Shown piece by piece: positions 14,445 to 17,817 of a DNA stretch of 17,817 nt. The notes beneath the pieces were generated by a model that was not told the DNA's origin, searched no databases, and saw only the letters and a list, made by a program, of their open reading frames with translations. A program made the position numbers and the translations under genes. Each line of letters begins with the position of its first letter. The stretch's first letter is position 1. Origin of the DNA: Clostridiales bacterium (GTDB lineage: Bacteria > Bacillota > Clostridia > Christensenellales > Aristaeellaceae); the NCBI GenBank assembly GCA_004556395.1, contig SFHK01000048.1, positions 1-17,817 of the forward strand. Direction: 5' to 3'.

Positions 14445-15647
14445 ATGAAAAAGCTGTTTGCTCTGCTTCTGGCGATCGTTCTGATGCTTGGTGTCTGCGC
14501 CGCGGCGACCGCAGAGGAGCCGGTCACCATCACCTTCTGGCACACCTACGGCGACGCCGAAACGCCCGTCATCGACGACGTGATCATCCCAATGTTCGAG
14601 GCCGCGAACCCGGACATCAAGGTGGAAGCCATTCGTCAGAGCGGAGACTTCAACCAGATGCTCGTAACCGCGCTGGGCACCGGCATGGTTCCCGACGTGG
14701 CGCGCGTGGACATCACCAAAACCAGCGCGTACGCCAAGCTGGGCGGCATCGTGGCCATGGATGAAATCGAAGGCTTCGACGCGCTGAAGGACGCCGTGCT
14801 GGACGGCCCGCTGTCCACCAACCTGTGGAACGGCCACTACTACGGCCTGCCGCTCAACACCAACTGCAAGGCGGCCGTCGTCAACCTGAACGTACTGAAG
14901 GAGCTGGGCTTCGAAACCGCGCCCGAAACGATGGAAGAGTTCGTCGAGGCATGCATGGAGAAGGGCGACGGTCAGTACAAGCTGAACGTTTCCGGTCTGG
15001 GCGACTGGGATCTGTATCCCTACTTCTGGCTGTTCGGCGGCGAAGTGACCGACGAGGGCTTCACGAAGGCGAGCGGCTATCTGGACAGCGAGGAAAGCGT
15101 GGAAGCCATCAACACCATGCTGCAGCTTCACGCGGATCACGTGTTCACCATCCGCGACGTGGACGGCACGTCCGACGCGTGGGACGGCATCAACAGCGAG
15201 TACGCCATGTTCTTCGAAGGCCCCTGGGCGCCCTTCAGCGATGAAAAGGGCATCGTCCCGGCGCTGATCCCCACCTGGAACGGCGAAAGCGCGTCCGTGG
15301 TCGGCGGCGAGAACATCGTCATCTTCTCCGGCAGCGAAAAGAAGGAAGCCGCGTTCCGCTTCGTGCAGTTCATGCTCAGCGAGGACGTACAGCTTGAGCT
15401 TCTCAAGGTGGGCGTAATCCCCACGCTGAAGTCCTGCGTGAACAGCGACGCTGTGCAGGCCGACCCGAAGTGGAGCGTGTACATGAAGCAGCTGGAAAGC
15501 GCGCGCAGCCGCATCCCCACTCCGCAGGCCTCTGCCGTTGAGCAGCTGTGGACGGACGCAATGACCGAGATCTTCATCGAGGGCGCGGACGTGCAGGCCA
15601 CGCTGACCAAGTACGCCGCCGAAATCGACGTCGAGCTGGCGAAATAA
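14445..15647 (+). CDS. Extracellular sugar-binding protein of a CUT1 ABC transporter
   Basis: A 400-residue family 1 solute-binding protein. It has a signal peptide (MKKLFALLLAIVLMLGVCAAATA, probably cut after ATA), then ITFWHTYGDAETPVIDDVIIPMFEAANPDIKVE, the usual opening of sugar-binding proteins, followed by GTGMVPDVARVD, YGLPLNTNCKAAVVN and MFFEGPWAPF. The cysteine in LGVC does not form a normal lipobox, yet a Gram-positive binding protein needs an anchor, so either the lipobox is non-standard or another partner holds it. The substrate is probably isomaltooligosaccharides released by the upstream GH66 enzyme (inferred from context). AGGAGGG lies 7 bases before the ATG. A strong hairpin follows the stop. 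Confidence 0.92.
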   Translation: MKKLFALLLAIVLMLGVCAAATAEEPVTITFWHTYGDAETPVIDDVIIPMFEAANPDIKVEAIRQSGDFNQMLVTALGTGMVPDVARVDITKTSAYAKLGGIVAMDEIEGFDALKDAVLDGPLSTNLWNGHYYGLPLNTNCKAAVVNLNVLKELGFETAPETMEEFVEACMEKGDGQYKLNVSGLGDWDLYPYFWLFGGEVTDEGFTKASGYLDSEESVEAINTMLQLHADHVFTIRDVDGTSDAWDGINSEYAMFFEGPWAPFSDEKGIVPALIPTWNGESASVVGGENIVIFSGSEKKEAAFRFVQFMLSEDVQLELLKVGVIPTLKSCVNSDAVQADPKWSVYMKQLESARSRIPTPQASAVEQLWTDAMTEIFIEGADVQATLTKYAAEIDVELAK

Positions 15648-15659
15648 GGCATTCATCTT

Positions 15660-15686
15660 CGGGGAGCCGGAAAACCCGGCTCCCCG
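15660..15686 (+). other. Intercistronic hairpin after the binding-protein gene
   Basis: A perfect GC-rich 11-bp stem (15660-15670 with 15676-15686) has a 5-base loop and no T-run. A second small stem, AGCGC/GCGCT at 15700-15713, is followed by TTCTT. Placed between binding-protein and permease genes, these probably stabilise the upstream mRNA and partly end transcription. Confidence 0.7.
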
Positions 15687-15737
15687 AGCCATACGAGGGA
15701 GCGCGGCGGCGCTTTCTTATGAATCGGGGGGATTGGC

Positions 15738-16694
15738 ATGACGCCATTTACCTACAATCCGCAGGCGGCCATGCTTCGCGAGGCGCGGCTTCTTCGCCGC
15801 AAGCGCGTCCGGAATCTGGTGCCGGCCGCGCCGTTTGTGCTTCCGGGGCTGCTTCTGGCCTGCGTGTTCGTGTTCTATCCCATGTTCTTCAACATCCGCA
15901 TCAGCTTTTCCGATTACCACATCGTGGAGCGGACGATCACGTGGGCGGGGCTCAAGAACTATCTGGCGCTGTTCGCCGAAACGGGCGACCGGCTGCTTCT
16001 GGCCGTGCGGAACAACTTTCTGTACGCGCTGGTCACCACGCCGTTCATTCTGCTGTTCGGCATGGTGTTCGCGGTGATGGTCAATTCGCTTCGGCGCACG
16101 CAGCTTTTCTTTCGCACGTGCTTCTATCTGCCGGTCATCACCAGCTGGGTCATCGTCGGCAACGTGTTTGCCTACATGTTCAACGCCGGCGGCGCGGGAC
16201 TGGTGAACTATCTGCTGAAGGACGTGTTCGGCCTGCTGCCCGAATACGTTTCGTGGCTGAACCGCACGTGGACGGCGAATCTGGTCATCTGGCTGCTGGG
16301 CATCTGGAAGAACATCGGCTGGGCGATGGTGATTTACATCGCCGGGCTCAAGGGCATTCCCGCGGAGCTATACGAGGCCGGCATGCTGGACGGCGCAAGC
16401 CGGACGCAGCAGTTCTGGCATATCACCGTGCCGCTTCTGAAGAGCACCACGTTCTATGTGCTGGTGAACATGGTCATCGGCTCCTTCGGCGTGTTCATTC
16501 AGGTGATGATGCTCACCAGCGGCAACCCGCGCGGAACCACCAGCGTGCTGCAATACCTGCTGTACGACCGGTCGTTTAACCTGTTTGAGTTCGGACAGGG
16601 CGCGGCCATCGGCCTGATCACGGCCATACTGGTGCTGCTGACGACGGTTGTGCTCAACCGGGTCTTCCGCACGGAAGGGGGACGGATGGAATGA
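15738..16694 (+). CDS. ABC sugar transporter permease (MalF type)
   Basis: A 318-residue inner-membrane permease of the CUT1 sugar family. After a basic N-terminus (RLLRRKRVRN) come six expected membrane segments, beginning with APFVLPGLLLACVFVFYPMFF. The cytoplasmic EAA loop that contacts the ATPase is seen at about residue 213 (EAGMLDGASRTQQFWHITVP). It pairs with the next permease to form the channel. A GGGGGG stretch precedes the ATG. Its last four bases overlap the next start (ATGA), implying coupled synthesis in equal amounts. Confidence 0.92.
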   Translation: MTPFTYNPQAAMLREARLLRRKRVRNLVPAAPFVLPGLLLACVFVFYPMFFNIRISFSDYHIVERTITWAGLKNYLALFAETGDRLLLAVRNNFLYALVTTPFILLFGMVFAVMVNSLRRTQLFFRTCFYLPVITSWVIVGNVFAYMFNAGGAGLVNYLLKDVFGLLPEYVSWLNRTWTANLVIWLLGIWKNIGWAMVIYIAGLKGIPAELYEAGMLDGASRTQQFWHITVPLLKSTTFYVLVNMVIGSFGVFIQVMMLTSGNPRGTTSVLQYLLYDRSFNLFEFGQGAAIGLITAILVLLTTVVLNRVFRTEGGRME

Positions 16695-17536
16695 AGCAGC
16701 TGGGAAAGGCCGCGTTCTGGATGGTTCTGATCGTCAGCGCGGTAATCTTTATTCTGCCGTTCTGGTTCATGCTGTGCAATTCGTTCGAGGAATTCAGCTA
16801 TGTGCTGCCCAATCCGCCGCATCTGGTGCCCACGCGAATCAGCTTCGCGGCGTATGAACACGTCCTGTCGCAGTCCACGCTGCCCCGGGCGGCGTTCAAC
16901 AGCGTGGTCATCACGCTTGTGACGACGGGCGTCACGGTGATGATCTCGGCGCTGTCCGCCTACGGGTTCGCGCGCATCGACTTCTTCGGACGCGAGGTGC
17001 TGTTCCGCGTGTATCTGTTTGCGCTGATGCTGCCCGGATTCCTTGGCATCATCCCGCAGTTCCTCGTGCTGCAGGGCATCGGCGCGCCGCCGAACGGCCT
17101 GATCGGCACGAAGGCCGGCCTGATTCTGCTGTACGTCGGCGCGGGCATCTGCGGAAACACGTTCTTCCTGCGCGCGTCCATGGAGGCGCTTCCCAGAGAG
17201 CTGGAGGAAGCCGTGAAGATGGACGGCGGCGGGCATATGACGGCGTTCTTCCGCGTGATGCTGCCCATCGCGCTGCCCGGCATCGGCACGCTGGCCATCT
17301 TCTGCCTGCAGGGCACATGGGAGGAATTCTTCTCCGCGAAGGTCGTGCTCGGCGGCGCGCAGGATCAGATTACACTCCCCGTCATGATCCAGTCGCTCAA
17401 GGGCGCGCACTCCACCCGCTGGGAATGGATTTTCGCCGCGTCGATTCTGGCGCAGATTCCCATGCTCCTGCTCTTCGCCGTGTTCCAAAAGCATTTCGTC
17501 GTGTCCGGTCTGGCGGAGGGCTCCGTGAAGGGATAA
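16691..17536 (+). CDS. ABC sugar transporter permease (MalG type)
   Basis: A 281-residue permease of the MalG/LacG type and partner of the preceding gene. It has the N-terminal membrane segment (AAFWMVLIVSAVIFILPFWFMLCNSF), further hydrophobic segments, and the EAA loop at about residues 172-192 (EEAVKMDGGGHMTAFFRVMLPIALPG). No ATPase gene follows within the window. CUT1 transporters of Firmicutes often use a shared ATPase of the MsmX/UgpC kind encoded elsewhere. The start overlaps the preceding stop. Confidence 0.92.
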   Translation: MKQLGKAAFWMVLIVSAVIFILPFWFMLCNSFEEFSYVLPNPPHLVPTRISFAAYEHVLSQSTLPRAAFNSVVITLVTTGVTVMISALSAYGFARIDFFGREVLFRVYLFALMLPGFLGIIPQFLVLQGIGAPPNGLIGTKAGLILLYVGAGICGNTFFLRASMEALPRELEEAVKMDGGGHMTAFFRVMLPIALPGIGTLAIFCLQGTWEEFFSAKVVLGGAQDQITLPVMIQSLKGAHSTRWEWIFAASILAQIPMLLLFAVFQKHFVVSGLAEGSVKG

Positions 17537-17571
17537 AATCATCCTCAACCGCAAAAACGCATAAAAGAATA

Positions 17572-17615
17572 GCCGCCGGGTGGAAAGCGCACTCCCCTGC
17601 CCGGCGGCCTTATGG
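17572..17615 (+). terminator. Probable transcript-end hairpin of the transporter operon
   Basis: A perfect 9-bp GC stem (17572-17580 with 17600-17608) closes a 19-base loop, 35 bases after the permease stop. The plus strand lacks a good T-run after it; on the minus strand it is followed by TATTCTTTTA, so it may serve either strand. Confidence 0.45.
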
Positions 17616-17618
17616 ACT

Positions 17619-17792
17619 TTATTCAGATGATTGCGGCAAATGAATCTGCCGTCTCTCAGCAAACTTTTCTTTCATGGAAGATGCACCAGCTCCCGTTTCC
17701 GGCTTACCCCGGCCCCGGAAACCCCTGAAAGCGTGTTCTCTCGAACCTTCGTGTTTCAGAATAAGCGCTTCTCCCAGCTTCCTACCGTCTCC
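17619..17792 (-). other. Unidentified short minus-strand reading frame and hairpin at the window end
   Basis: The minus strand is open for 57 codons between two TAA codons, containing ATG at 17675-17673 (an 18-residue tail, MKEKFAERRQIHLPQSSE). No ATG starts the longer frame; a CTG at 17777-17775 lies a few bases after an AAGGAG. An 8-bp hairpin (17695-17702 with 17715-17722) lies inside it. I cannot tell whether this is a small gene, a remnant, or part of an intergenic repeat. No product is recognised. Confidence 0.2.
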
Positions 17793-17817
17793 TTATGAAC
17801 CCCGGCGCTGCCTACCT

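Noticed and set aside
14259..15692. Long minus-strand open frame opposite the binding-protein gene
   Set aside because: Antisense of an obvious sugar-binding protein; composition is typical of a reversed GC-rich gene.
16499..17662. Long minus-strand open frame over the second permease
   Set aside because: Antisense of a clear ABC permease with an EAA motif; product is Arg/His/Gln-rich and unrecognisable.
17695..17817. Possible tRNA on the minus strand, suggested by GGTTCGAGA
   Set aside because: The flanking bases do not pair into a T-arm, and no acceptor or anticodon stem can be drawn.

Overview
The window looks like a chromosomal segment of a GC-rich Firmicute, probably a gut or anaerobic clostridial lineage. 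This is an inference from three things: strongly GC-rich coding sequence combined with Firmicutes-type families (HelD, XpaC, a CUT1 sugar transporter without its own ATPase), AGGAGG-type ribosome binding sites with near-consensus sigma-A promoters, and secreted SH3-like proteins with Pro-Thr-Glu linkers. I see no rRNA, tRNA, CRISPR, phage or insertion-sequence genes. Thirteen genes are supported; the first is cut by the window edge.

Region 1 (1-7140), housekeeping and envelope: the C-terminal part of a wall-type protein with SH3-like repeats; a HelD-type RNA polymerase recycling ATPase; an XpaC-family membrane protein; a small convergent membrane protein with a zinc-site-like tail; and the Tex transcription accessory factor. 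Most are single transcription units with visible promoters or terminators.

Region 2 (7171-11434), cobamide operon: cobT, cobU, cobS, a short second cobU-like gene, cobC and a TIM-barrel hydrolase that I read as CbiR, the remodelling enzyme first described in Akkermansia. The last five genes are packed with ATGA overlaps or near-zero gaps. Together they form a closed cobamide-remodelling cycle: CbiR would cut an imported cobamide to cobinamide phosphate, CobU adds GMP, CobT activates a new lower-ligand base, CobS joins the two and CobC removes the phosphate. There is no corrin-ring synthesis here, and no room for a cobalamin riboswitch before cobT.

Region 3 (11431-17610), alpha-glucan utilisation: a LacI-family repressor, a secreted GH66 enzyme (dextranase or cycloisomaltooligosaccharide glucanotransferase type), a sugar-binding protein and two permeases. 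Two near-identical 14-bp palindromes, one over the lacI start site and one ahead of the GH66 gene, are the likely operators. The palindrome before lacI also forms the hairpin and T-run that would end the cob transcript, and its 3' arm is lacI's own ribosome binding site. A strong hairpin after the binding-protein gene probably sets the protein ratio within the transporter operon. The transporter ATPase must be encoded elsewhere.

The last 280 bases hold hairpins and one short minus-strand reading frame that I cannot identify.
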